A DNA stretch of 9,104 nucleotides, taken from DATAYF01 sp036272735. Its GTDB lineage: Bacteria; Chloroflexota; Ktedonobacteria; Ktedonobacterales; Ktedonobacteraceae. The stretch lies in contig DATAYF010000770.1 in assembly GCA_036272735.1 (NCBI GenBank), positions 1 through 9,104 of the forward strand. The letters run 5' to 3'. The position numbers and the translations under genes were made by a program. This document shows, piece after piece, positions 1 to 6,450 of this stretch; within the stretch, counting starts at the first letter, position 1, and every line of letters begins with the position of its first letter. The notes under the pieces were generated by a model. The model was not told the DNA's origin, did no database searches, and saw only the letters and a list, made by a program, of their open reading frames with translations.

Positions 1-292
1 ACTCCACTTCGGTCAATGCTCGGCTCTGTTTGGTCTTCTGGACGGCCTGGTAGAGTGCGGTGCTCACCAGGTGGGGAGCGCAGCGCCAGAAGGAGTTTCC
101 ACGTAACTCCTCTGAGGTGGCGCCGAGCATGGCCCGCGCGCTCGCATTGGCATAGACAATCATTGCGGCGTCATCGACGACAAACAAGGCGCCGGGAAGC
201 GTCTCAAGAAGGGTGAGAAGCGTGTCACGCGACGCCCGAGTGAGATGCTGGGTCTGCTGGGTCTGCTGGGTCTGCTTAGCATGAGACATCAT
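1..292 (-). CDS. PAS-domain protein, N-terminal part (cut by window edge)
   Basis: The reading frame runs leftward off the window, giving about 97 residues with no stop. The start is a tandem ATG-ATG (292 or 289), with a GAAAGAGAG purine tract about 7 nt upstream. Residues ~10-20 are a Gln/Thr stretch encoded by three 9-bp tandem repeats. From about residue 22 comes a PAS-like fold: an amphipathic helix ending LETLPGALFVVDD, then IVYANASARAMLG, then an FWRCAPHL segment. The 'LPGALFVVD...IVYANA' pattern is typical of PAS sensors in histidine kinases, diguanylate cyclases and phosphatases. PAS domains bind small ligands or mediate signalling contacts, usually in the cytoplasm. The output domain lies outside the window, so kinase, cyclase or other cannot be decided. 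No promoter is clear upstream. Confidence 0.8.
   Translation of the reverse strand, partial: MMSHAKQTQQTQQTQHLTRASRDTLLTLLETLPGALFVVDDAAMIVYANASARAMLGATSEELRGNSFWRCAPHLVSTALYQAVQKTKQSRALTEVE
248..274. repeat. 9-bp tandem repeat, three copies, inside PAS gene
   Basis: CTGGGTCTG occurs three times in a row with no mismatch. On the minus strand each unit encodes Gln-Thr-Gln, so a copy-number change adds or removes three residues without shifting frame. It lies in the linker before the PAS domain. Confidence 0.85.
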
Positions 293-1099
293 GCGGTAGC
301 TCTCTTTCACCGGTCCCATCCCTGGTGAGGAAGATGCTTCCCTGCGCTGACGTCAAGAAGTATTCTCTAATGATGTGATATATTTGCGGAGCAAGCAAGC
401 TGTACCATGGTATTCCCAGTGAAATCGTTCGTCCGTCTGAGGGTCCGGGGGTCAAGGTGATCCTTTGGTGGCGTCCGTGGTGTCTTTGGATTTCTTCTCA
501 TCTCGCCAGTTCTTCATCTACAACTGTAGGAGTAGTGTAAATTTGACTCAATTTGGCTCTTACACTCTTTGGAGATCACGACCTGTGAAATAACAAATTA
601 CAATAGAATGTATTTACTTTTCATTTGGATGCGTGTATCCTTATCAGGTAACAAGAATTCTTCACTAAGTACAGCGTATCACAAATTCGTTCCTAGCTTT
701 GTGGCCCTCAGCCGGCCTCACACTTGGGATCATATGTGAATACATTTGTGGAATCCTGTACTAAGGAGAGATATATGCTGAACCATTGCTAATGGATGCT
801 AGAAAAGCAACACTGTTGTTGTAATGCAGCAGAATTTTATTTGCTCATAACGACCGTAGGCAGAGCGTTAGCAACTTCACCACAAGCGCGTTCGATCTCT
901 CAGCGCTCATTCTTGCCTTTCCAACCTTTCCCTGAAGTTGCCACCAGTGGTAGAGCAAGGCACAGTGTTCTTTTGCGTATATTTCTGGCATGTCATCCGC
1001 TCTTTTTTCAGAAAAGAGAGATCGAAGCGCCAATATATCGATGATAACGCTTGGAATTCAATATCTTCAAGCTCAGAATGAAGGAAGGACAGCTTTATC
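293..1099. other. Gap without a convincing gene
   Basis: About 800 bp between the divergent PAS gene and hydrolase. The overlapping ORFs at 796-1044 (+), 845-1033 (-) and 907-1101 (-) have no recognisable domain and look like chance frames. Visible items are small palindromes (TGACGTCA 348-355, TACCATGGTA about 403-412, AAGAATTCTT 653-662) and a strong ribosome-binding sequence AAGGAGAG (763-770). The latter is followed by a five-codon ORF (775-792), which overlaps a ten-codon ORF (792-824). No clear sigma-70 promoter for the hydrolase was found. Confidence 0.5.
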
Positions 1100-1909
1100 A
1101 TGAGTCATACCTCTTTCACAGCGGTCTTGATTCCTGATGTGTGTTATGGCACCGCCGATGGCAAGCCGTTGTTGCTCGATATCATGCGACCGGAGCCGAT
1201 GTCCGTAGGTCGCATGCCTGTGGTCGTGCAAATCCACGGAGGAGGGTGGTATCAAGGACAGAAGGATGGTGAGCATAACCGCTTCTTTGCGGAGCAGGGT
1301 TTTTTTACCGTGAGCATCGGTTACCGTTTGAGTGGTGAGGCACCATTCCCAGCACAGATCGAGGATGTCAAGATGGCCGTGCGCTGGGTGCGTGCACATG
1401 CCGAAGAATACCATCTGGACCCGGAACGGATCGGTGTCTGGGGTCACTCTGCGGGCGGACATCTTTCCGCTTTGCTCGGTACCTCCGGCGACCGGCAAAC
1501 ACCAGAAGATGAGCCGATTCCTGAACAGTATTCGGCGCAGGTGCAAGCTGTTGCCACCCTCTCTGGCCCCACCGATCTGCTGCGTATGGGAGGGTGGCAC
1601 GATGCTCCAGATTCGCCAGAAGCGCGCCTGCTGGGTGGTCCAGTACAGGAACGGGCGGAACTGGCTCGCTGGGCCAGTCCTATCGCCTACATTACCCGTG
1701 CTGCCCCACCTTTTCTGATCATTCATGGCACGCAAGATGATACTGTCCCCTTCCAGCAGGCAATCCTGCTGCGCGATGCGCTCAGGGCGGTCGAGGCCGA
1801 TGTGACTTTCCTGCCTGTTGAGGGAGGCCATACGCTCCACGACGACTGGAGGCAAGATGTTCGTGAGGTAGTGACCTTCTTCCAGAAACATCTGCAACAT
1901 GAGATCTAG
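1100..1909 (+). CDS. Alpha/beta-hydrolase, esterase/lipase type
   Basis: A 269-residue alpha/beta-hydrolase of the acetyl-esterase/lipase (Aes, COG0657; BD-FAE-like) type, likely hydrolysing carboxylic esters of small substrates in the cytoplasm. The oxyanion-hole motif HGGGW is at residues 46-50. The nucleophile elbow GHSAGG is at 115-120 (Ser117). Asp213 in HGTQDDTVP and His244 in EGGHTLHD complete the triad. Length and motif order match the family, so the gene looks intact. There is no signal peptide or membrane segment. The ATG at 1100 is preceded by AAGGAAGG (1081-1088), a usable but slightly distant ribosome site. It stands alone: the neighbours on both sides are more than 800 bp away. 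The true substrate cannot be read from sequence; a peptidase of the S9 type is less likely because no N-terminal propeller is present. Confidence 0.93.
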   Translation: MSHTSFTAVLIPDVCYGTADGKPLLLDIMRPEPMSVGRMPVVVQIHGGGWYQGQKDGEHNRFFAEQGFFTVSIGYRLSGEAPFPAQIEDVKMAVRWVRAHAEEYHLDPERIGVWGHSAGGHLSALLGTSGDRQTPEDEPIPEQYSAQVQAVATLSGPTDLLRMGGWHDAPDSPEARLLGGPVQERAELARWASPIAYITRAAPPFLIIHGTQDDTVPFQQAILLRDALRAVEADVTFLPVEGGHTLHDDWRQDVREVVTFFQKHLQHEI

Positions 1910-2310
1910 GGGAGATTGAAGTCATTTCGAAAGAGGTGAGGTTTTACTCATAAAATACCTCATGGTCATTTTTGGTGAACCAGGATAGGAAAGCAAGAGA
2001 GCAGAAAAATGGTATTGATTCTCGAACGGCTCATGTATTACAGCTTGCTTCTCACGGAATTTTTGTTGTTCAGGCAAGGGTTTTATCGCAACGGATACTA
2101 ACAATATGTGTCAACAAGGTCAGGTCTAACGCACTTTCAATGATTGGAGAACGGGTACTTCTGAGGTGGATTTTGGGAGTTTTTCAAAAATTCTCTATCC
2201 GCCTCTTTGGTATCAACTGTGGTGTCAAACGTCATTTATTCGTATGTGTCGCCGTGCAGTTTGGCTTTAGAGGCTAATTCTGCTCTCTGCTGAGGTGGTC
2301 ATTTATTGAG

Positions 2311-2324
2311 TATAGCATGCTATA
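2311..2324. promoter_or_regulatory. Perfect 14-bp palindrome, operator-like
   Basis: TATAGCATGCTATA is its own reverse complement over all 14 bases. It is in non-coding DNA about 450 bp upstream of the Uma2 gene, with no gene start close by. It could be a dimeric-regulator site or chance. Its target is unknown. Confidence 0.3.
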
Positions 2325-2589
2325 ACGGGCTTGTATATGGTGTTTTTACTGATAATAGTGAAGGGTATTGAGTGGAAATTCTGGGAGTAAATTTAATGGT
2401 ATTTTATTGTTTACATAAAACCTTATTAATACGCAGCCACTATACTACAAACAGAGAACAATCCCAAGTACAAAATGCAATGCAGTGAAGGAATCGTGTG
2501 GGTTGAGCCGTACATTCATATTAACAGTATCCCCGCACCGTTCCTCGTTTCTACCACTCACCTACATGGTGATAACTTATTGCCATGCC

Positions 2590-2706
2590 TCCAAGGCGAC
2601 GCTACCATTCCGGTAGATGCTCGCTAAAATCGCGAGAGGCAAACCTCGTGTCTCTCGCCAGTGGGGCCAGAACTACGCCCGTATCACTCCCCGTGTTCGC
2701 GTAACA
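2590..2706 (+). other. Hairpin-rich segment; possible IS200/IS605 right-end (tnpB tail/guide-RNA) relic
   Basis: Several perfect stems follow one another. CTACC/GGTAG (2602-2606, 2612-2616) is first. CTCGC/GCGAG (2620-2624, 2632-2636) is second. GCGAGAG/CTCTCGC (2632-2638, 2652-2658) competes with the second stem for 2632-2636. GAGG/CCTC (2636-2639, 2644-2647) is an internal alternative, and GTGTT/AACAC (about 2692-2706) closes the series. The peptide in the frame ending at the TAA just before 2630 reads GDATIPVDAR, vaguely like the low-complexity tails of TnpB proteins, whose 3' end encodes the guide RNA. No tnpB or tnpA body remains, so this is a weak inference; the structure itself is directly seen. 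Confidence 0.3.
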
Positions 2707-2740
2707 CATAGATGGCCTATCTTTCTATGGTACAATAGGC
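2707..2740 (+). promoter_or_regulatory. Extended -10 promoter with two overlapping inverted repeats
   Basis: TGGTACAAT (2728-2736) matches an extended -10 (TGn-TACAAT); no good -35 is present. Two inverted repeats cover it: CATAGA (2707-2712)/TCTATG (2724-2729), and GCCTAT (2715-2720)/ATAGGC (2735-2740). Transcription would start near 2743, leaving a ~37-nt leader to the Uma2 ATG. A bound dimer here would block the polymerase. Confidence 0.5.
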
Positions 2741-2779
2741 ACGACATTTGTTCTTAGCTGAATAGGGGAACGAGAGAGT

Positions 2780-3364
2780 ATGACAGCGCTACCACACCGC
2801 CAACTCATGAGCGTCGAAGAGTATTTTCAACTGGAGCAAGGGAGCACCGATGCACGCTACGAATACATTGACGGCTACGCCCATATGCTTGCAGGAGGAT
2901 CGGCTGATCATTCTACCATCAAACAGAACGTCTTACTCGCGTTAAAACTTGCTCTGCGCGGTACTCCATGTCGTGTTTATGATGCGGACATGAAGGCACG
3001 TCTTTCTGAGGAGCGCTATGTCTTGCCAGATGCCTCGGTTAGTTGTAATCCACACGATCGTGGCAAGGTGACTACAATCCAATCCCCATGCTTGATTGTT
3101 GAAGTACTTTCGCCTGGCACAGAAGCATACGACCGTGGCAGAAAATTTCATTATTATCAAGATTGCCGCACCATCGAAGAATACGTTTTGATAGACACAT
3201 ACCGGCAAGCTGTAGAGGTATTTCGTCGCGAGAAAAACCATTTCTGGACATACGCTCTTTTTACCGACGGAGATCAAGTAGAACTACGTAGCATTGGCAT
3301 CAAGATCCCTGTTGCTGATGTGTACGAAGATGTCGTTTTTGTTGAAGATGATGAACGGCATTGA
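2780..3364 (+). CDS. Uma2 family (DUF820) PD-(D/E)XK nuclease-fold protein
   Basis: A 194-residue protein with the full Uma2 (DUF820) pattern, a restriction-endonuclease-like fold. The N-terminal 'MSVEEYFQLEQ...RYEYIDG' segment is at residues 10-32, a central YVLPDASV is at 80-87 (Asp84), LIVEVLSP at 105-112 (Glu108), and GRKFHYYQ at 120-127 with Lys122. Asp84, Glu108 and Lys122 are the likely metal-site residues of the PD-(D/E)XK core, so it looks catalytically competent. Length is normal. Uma2 genes occur in many paralogues in Chloroflexota and cyanobacteria, and their biological role is not established. ATG 2780 follows GGGGAA (2765-2770) and GAGAGAG (2772-2778). It ends 26 bp from the convergent sigma-factor gene. 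Confidence 0.93.
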   Translation: MTALPHRQLMSVEEYFQLEQGSTDARYEYIDGYAHMLAGGSADHSTIKQNVLLALKLALRGTPCRVYDADMKARLSEERYVLPDASVSCNPHDRGKVTTIQSPCLIVEVLSPGTEAYDRGRKFHYYQDCRTIEEYVLIDTYRQAVEVFRREKNHFWTYALFTDGDQVELRSIGIKIPVADVYEDVVFVEDDERH

Positions 3365-3383
3365 TTAATACGCGCGAGGATGC

Positions 3384-3411
3384 GAGACCATTACATTGCT
3401 GCAACGGTCTC
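3384..3411. other. Inverted repeat between convergent genes
   Basis: GAGACC (3384-3389) and GGTCTC (3406-3411) form a 6-bp stem with a 16-nt loop, overlapping the last codons of the sigma-factor gene and lying 19 bp past the Uma2 stop. There is no T-run, so intrinsic termination is only possible, not shown. Confidence 0.25.
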
Positions 3412-4011
3412 TCCACGGGAGCTTAACGTGGTGCGTAGCAAGGGACGAGCACGCTGGAAATACGTTTTGGCCGTTGCCTCTGGCATTTTCAGGGTCTTGC
3501 CGATTTCAGAGAAGCTCATTTGAGTGGTGTAGCGTAACAACACCACGGAACGAAATTTAGGGGGAAGCGCGTCAATAGCCTGACGCAAGAAAAGCTGGAG
3601 GTCGTGGTGCTCTGCTACCGCATCTGGTAGTGGATGGGTGTCAGGCATAATATCCAGCGGCGATAGATCATCATCGTCGTTGAAACCTTCTAATTCAGAA
3701 AAATGAATGGCTTTTTTACGGCGCAGCTCGTCCAGGCAGCGGTTACGAGCGACCTGGAACAGCCAGGCTTTCAATGGTTCACCGGTGCGCAAGGTTGGCA
3801 TGGAAATGTAGAGTTGCAGGAAGACTTGTTGCGAAATGTCGCTGGCAAGGTCATAGTCGCCCAGACAATGGCAGATGAAGTTAAAGATGGAGACGTGATA
3901 GCGCTGCACCAACATTTCGAATGCGCCTTGATCACCAGCCAGGGTGCGCTTCACCAATGTACCATCCGTAATTTCGTAGGTTTGTTTTTTCGCTCGTTCA
4001 CGTGTCTGCAT
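3391..4011 (-). CDS. ECF-type sigma-70 family RNA polymerase sigma factor
   Basis: A 206-residue alternative sigma factor that would direct core RNA polymerase to a subset of promoters. Region 2 spans about residues 30-100: FEMLVQRYHVSIFNF, then DYDLASDISQQVFLQLY for core binding, then WLFQVARNRCLDELRRKK for -10 recognition. A linker with an acidic DDDD run (residues 112-115) separates it from region 4 (about 138-193: AIDALPPKFRSVVLLRY, then the helix-turn-helix MSFSEIGKTLKMPEATAKTY) for -35 recognition. Region 3 is absent, as in ECF sigmas. ATG 4011 follows AAGGAGA (4018-4024) at 6 nt. No anti-sigma or zinc-finger gene lies next to it: downstream is the convergent Uma2 gene and upstream the divergent tetR-type gene. 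How it is controlled after translation is therefore not visible. No C-terminal extension is present. Confidence 0.95.
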   Translation of the reverse strand: MQTRERAKKQTYEITDGTLVKRTLAGDQGAFEMLVQRYHVSIFNFICHCLGDYDLASDISQQVFLQLYISMPTLRTGEPLKAWLFQVARNRCLDELRRKKAIHFSELEGFNDDDDLSPLDIMPDTHPLPDAVAEHHDLQLFLRQAIDALPPKFRSVVLLRYTTQMSFSEIGKTLKMPEATAKTYFQRARPLLRTTLSSRGETVAAM

Positions 4012-4042
4012 GACTTTTCTCCTTATTGTTTTCTACATCTCT

Positions 4043-4071
4043 ACCATAACTTCTTTACAGTCCAATTTCAA
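4043..4071 (-). promoter_or_regulatory. Putative promoter of the sigma-factor gene
   Basis: On the minus strand TTGAAA (-35, 4071-4066) and TATGGT (-10, 4048-4043) are separated by exactly 17 bp. Transcription would start near 4036 and give a ~25-nt leader with the AAGGAGA site. The -10 is only a partial consensus. Confidence 0.5.
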
Positions 4072-4146
4072 GCACTTTATAGCCCTTCTACGCTCCTTTT
4101 TGAGCATTCTCAGCAGAAATTAAACCAGAAGCATACGATTTATCTC

Positions 4147-4175
4147 ACCTTAAGGTTGTGTTATTGTGTGCACAC
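4147..4175. promoter_or_regulatory. Two 10-bp palindromes in the divergent control region
   Basis: ACCTTAAGGT (4147-4156) and GTGTGCACAC (4166-4175) are both perfect palindromes, with centres 19 bp apart, between the sigma-factor and tetR-type promoters. Either could be an operator; no known regulator is indicated. Confidence 0.3.
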
Positions 4176-4198
4176 GCACTGCCCGCAGTAGCTTGACC

Positions 4199-4227
4199 TT
4201 GACATTCTGTTCGTTTCCCTCTATATT
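4199..4227 (+). promoter_or_regulatory. Sigma-70-type promoter of the tetR-type gene
   Basis: TTGACA (4199-4204), a perfect -35, is followed by a 17-bp spacer and TATATT (4222-4227) as -10. Predicted start of transcription is near 4234, inside the operator-like palindrome. Confidence 0.75.
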
Positions 4228-4229
4228 AC

Positions 4230-4243
4230 TTATCAGCCGATAA
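4230..4243. promoter_or_regulatory. Operator-like inverted repeat, likely autoregulatory TetR site
   Basis: TTATC-AGCC-GATAA: 5-bp perfect arms with a 4-bp centre, starting 2 bp after the -10 and covering the predicted +1. TetR-family repressors often bind such sites to control their own gene. The position fits autorepression; binding is inferred. Confidence 0.55.
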
Positions 4244-4266
4244 ACATGAAAGAGTGGCAGGTTATT

Positions 4267-4926
4267 ATGGCACGCAAAAAGCCAGGTGAGGCACTTGATA
4301 CAGACGTTGAGGAAACGCGGGATAGCATTGTACGCATGGCACATCGGCTGTTCATGGAGCAGGGCTATCGCGCGGTCTCCACACGTCAAATAGCCGACGC
4401 GTGTGGACTGACGCAGCCAGCGCTCTACCATTATTTTCGCGACAAACAAGGTTTGTACACAGAGGTTATCAAAGAGGATATCGCCAAAACCAGGACAGCG
4501 CTAGAACGCATTGCGCGCCGTAGCGATAGCGTACCAGAGCGTCTCCGCCAGGTGGTACGCTACCTGCGCAGCAACGCAGATTACGATCTGGGTATGATGC
4601 TGCACGATATGAGACAAGAGCTAGGTCAGCAAGAGCGCATCACACTGCATACGCTCTTTCAAGAAGGCATCATCATGCCTATCGCCTCAATCTTTGAAGA
4701 TGGGCTCAAGCAAGGTCTACTACGACCTCCACAGCAGAGCGGGGTCGACGCGTACACGGCCACGCACCTCTTTATGAGCATGCTCTCGCGCTTCATTGCA
4801 CGACCAGACAAAGAACGTCGCGGCATCTATACCAGCGACGCCGAACAGGCCGAGGTTATCGTGCATATTTTGTTGTACGGCTTAGCACAACCCGCACCAC
4901 CAGAGCAGACGGGAGCTGATCGCTAA
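4267..4926 (+). CDS. TetR/AcrR family transcriptional regulator
   Basis: A 219-residue one-component regulator. The N-terminal DNA-binding domain spans about residues 17-65: RDSIVRMAHRLFMEQGYRAVSTRQIA, then the recognition helix region DACGLTQPALYHYFRDK (45-61), the classic TetR_N signature. Residues ~70-210 form the helical ligand/dimer domain, which is not recognisable as to ligand. An earlier in-frame ATG (4246) would add seven residues. I prefer 4267 because 4246 lies only ~12 nt from the predicted transcription start and has no ribosome site, whereas GGCAGG (4256-4261) precedes 4267, although it is a weak site. The gene is divergent from the sigma-factor gene and convergent with the small membrane-protein gene. 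No efflux pump or enzyme gene accompanies it, so the usual clue to its target is missing; self-regulation and the divergent sigma-factor gene are the candidates. Confidence 0.93.
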   Translation: MARKKPGEALDTDVEETRDSIVRMAHRLFMEQGYRAVSTRQIADACGLTQPALYHYFRDKQGLYTEVIKEDIAKTRTALERIARRSDSVPERLRQVVRYLRSNADYDLGMMLHDMRQELGQQERITLHTLFQEGIIMPIASIFEDGLKQGLLRPPQQSGVDAYTATHLFMSMLSRFIARPDKERRGIYTSDAEQAEVIVHILLYGLAQPAPPEQTGADR

Positions 4927-4970
4927 AGGCGATGCGGTTTTATCGATTGATAAGCTAGTAGTATAAGCAA

Positions 4971-4996
4971 TGGATAGCCAGGCTACCGGCTATCTA
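4971..4996. terminator. Stem-loop between convergent genes, possible terminator
   Basis: GATAGCC (4973-4979) and GGCTATC (4988-4994) form a perfect 7-bp stem, extendable to 9 with one wobble, loop 8 nt. It abuts the stop codon of the small membrane-protein gene and lies 45 bp past the tetR-type stop. Neither strand has a U-run after it, so it may be a Rho-dependent or 3'-end-protecting structure. Confidence 0.4.
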
Positions 4997-5374
4997 TCAC
5001 TCGTCTAAGACCACATCATCTGGCTGCTCAAAAATTTGAGAGTCCAGGTCAGTGGAGGCGGGCTTTAAGGCTTCTTCAGATCGCACAGGTTGCAGATCGG
5101 TGGGCGTGAGAGGATTAATGAAGCCAATTAACATACGAATAATACCGACAATGACGACAATAACGCCAAAGCCAACGAGTAAACCTTCGGCCGAGTAGGC
5201 TCCTGTGTGCAATACCAGGCCAATGCCAATCATAGCAAGACCCACGAGGATAACCAGGAAGCCGCTCCAAACGTATCTATTAAATTTACGGTGCTCAGCT
5301 ACCTCCAGGCGTTGGAAGCGACCAAATAGACGCAGCCTCCTGCGGCGCTGCGTGCTTATCTGTTCAGGCATCAT
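4997..5374 (-). CDS. Small two-helix membrane protein, unknown function
   Basis: I do not recognise a family. The product is 125 residues. Residues 1-33 are strongly basic (RRRRLRLFGRF and following), which suits a cytoplasmic N-terminus. Two hydrophobic segments follow, at about 35-56 and 63-86, joined by a short HTGAYSAEG turn. The C-terminal ~38 residues are acidic and polar, ending DDVVLDE. Both ends should therefore lie in the cytoplasm as a helical hairpin. The frame stays open up to 5467, but the tandem ATG at 5374/5371 is preferred because GGAAAGG (5381-5387) sits 6-9 nt before it, and because a perfect palindrome and a TATAAT lie upstream in what would otherwise be coding sequence. 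It is transcribed in the same direction as the broken methyltransferase, 233 bp away, and has its own promoter. Confidence 0.7.
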   Translation of the reverse strand: MMPEQISTQRRRRLRLFGRFQRLEVAEHRKFNRYVWSGFLVILVGLAMIGIGLVLHTGAYSAEGLLVGFGVIVVIVGIIRMLIGFINPLTPTDLQPVRSEEALKPASTDLDSQIFEQPDDVVLDE

Positions 5375-5390
5375 AAGTTTCCTTTCCCTA

Positions 5391-5404
5391 CGCAAACGTT
5401 TGCG
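5391..5404. promoter_or_regulatory. Perfect LacI/PurR-like operator palindrome
   Basis: CGCAAACGTTTGCG is a perfect 14-bp palindrome with a central CG, the layout bound by LacI/GalR-family repressors and very close to the PurR box (ACGCAAACGTTTGCGT in enterobacteria; 15 of 16 positions match here, with A at the last base). It lies between the -10 and the ribosome site of the small membrane-protein gene, where a bound repressor would act as a roadblock. Confidence 0.6.
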
Positions 5405-5422
5405 ATGATGTTTATGGTCTGA

Positions 5423-5428
5423 ATTATA
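5423..5428 (-). promoter_or_regulatory. -10 box (TATAAT) of the small membrane-protein gene
   Basis: A perfect minus-strand TATAAT. The -35 position (about 5446-5451) reads TTCTCT, a poor match, so expression may need an activator. Predicted start is near 5416, placing the operator palindrome at about +12 to +25. Confidence 0.5.
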
Positions 5429-5607
5429 CGGTATGCTACTCTTAAAGAGAATGATCATTATGTACACGGTAGCACGCTATAAGTAGACTCAAATGGGTGA
5501 AGGAGGATAGTATAAAAGGGAGAATATAGGTGGCACGAAACATCGTAATGATTCCGCACAAGAGAAAATTGGTGTATTCCTATTTTCAAAGCCACTTGCA
5601 CTTGCGC

Positions 5608-6411
5608 TTACTTTACGCCGATCCGTACTTTATAGCTAAAGTACCAGGGAATTACATCAGAACCAACATATTGAAGCGCGGCATGTTTGAGGCGCTCAAA
5701 GCCAATCTCTTGTTCAGTGATGGTGTGCTGCTTGAACTGGTGGCCGTAGGCGTTGGTCATCACCATATCAATGAAGCGTGCGGCGTCCCCTTGCTCGATA
5801 TGATGAAGAAACAATTCGCATGTAAAGCGGAACCGACCGCTATCGCGCATGCGCTCCAGATGTGCGTCCTTTGACTATCTCCGGAGATTCTGGCTGAGCC
5901 CGCGCTCCTGCTCAAGCACCTCGAAGCGTTCATCAACCTCCAGGTATACCTGCTCAAGCTCCCAGTTGAGTGTTGGTGGCCAGCTATAGTCGTAGGCAGC
6001 GAAGAGTCCACCAGGTCGCAGGATACGTGCGATCTCAGCCAGAGTCGAAGTCGGTTCCATCCAGTGAAACGATTGAGCGCAGGTGACGATATCGGTGCTG
6101 GCGTCGGGTAGGTCAGTTCGGTTGGAAACACCGTCTCGATATTCGATGTGTGCCACGTGTTGATAATTTTCGATCTTGCGTATGGCCTGGGTACGCAAGT
6201 CAGTATTGGGTTCGATCCCGATAACATGCTGTGCCCGATTACTCCAGATCATGGTTGAGAGCCCTGTGCCACTGCCCAGGTCCACCACCAGGGCAGGACA
6301 TGGCATGTGAATCAACTGTGTGAGAATATCAAGCAGGGCCAGTGGTGGTGTAGGGCGTGTCCGGTCATACCTGACGGCCTCGCCAGTCCAGATTTCGCTG
6401 GTCTCCGCCAT
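5608..6411 (-). pseudogene. SAM-dependent methyltransferase interrupted by an in-frame amber codon
   Basis: A class I S-adenosylmethionine methyltransferase (Methyltransf_11/25-like). Residues 1-178 run from ATG 6411, with AAAGG (6425-6421) 9 nt upstream. Motif I VVDLGSGTGLS is at 42-52, the acidic SAM contact GIEPN at 65-69, CAQSFHWMEP at 111-120, and ILRPGG at 130-135. TAG at 5877-5875 then stops the frame. Translation in the same frame continues for 88 codons to TAA at 5608, beginning SKDAHLERMRDSGRFRF and ending YFSYKVRIGV, which is the expected C-terminal domain of this family. Total would be 267 residues, the usual size. In relatives the residue before the SK(D/E)xHL segment is commonly Trp (from memory), so a TGG to TAG change is likely. 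The first half lacks the C-terminal domain and is probably inactive unless the stop is read through. The substrate is unknown. Confidence 0.85.
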
Positions 6412-6450
6412 GCTGTTTATCCTTTCTCTCCGTTAGGGAATTCGCGAGGC

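Larger units (their letters stand above)
1910..2779. other. Gap without a convincing gene; holds palindrome and hairpin cluster
   Basis: About 870 bp. The frames at 1922-2104 (-) and 1972-2277 (+) show no recognisable domain and no good ribosome site. The stretch 2280-2470 is AT-rich. A 14-bp palindrome (2311-2324), a structured segment (about 2590-2706) and the promoter of the following gene are listed separately. No terminator with a T-run follows the hydrolase. Confidence 0.5.

Noticed and set aside
796..1101. Overlapping ORFs on both strands, considered as transposase remnants
   Set aside because: A stretch YHWWQLQGKVGK looked faintly like the end of an IS4-type transposase, but no DDE residues, terminal repeats or target duplication could be found.
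1073..1900. Long 275-residue minus-strand ORF opposite the hydrolase
   Set aside because: Fully antisense to a gene with an intact catalytic triad; its sequence is rich in Trp, Arg and His and has no domain character.
1922..2277. Two opposite ORFs (60 and 101 residues)
   Set aside because: No ribosome site, no recognisable domain, mutually overlapping; likely chance frames.
5530..5874. Plus-strand 114-residue ORF with an AAGGAGGA sequence some distance upstream
   Set aside because: It lies antisense to the C-terminal half of the methyltransferase, whose homology-like pattern on the minus strand is much stronger. The ORF has no recognisable domain and its GTG start is not well spaced from the purine tract.
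5760..6227. Minus-strand 155-residue ORF overlapping the methyltransferase
   Set aside because: A frame-shadow of the methyltransferase gene with no family-like pattern.
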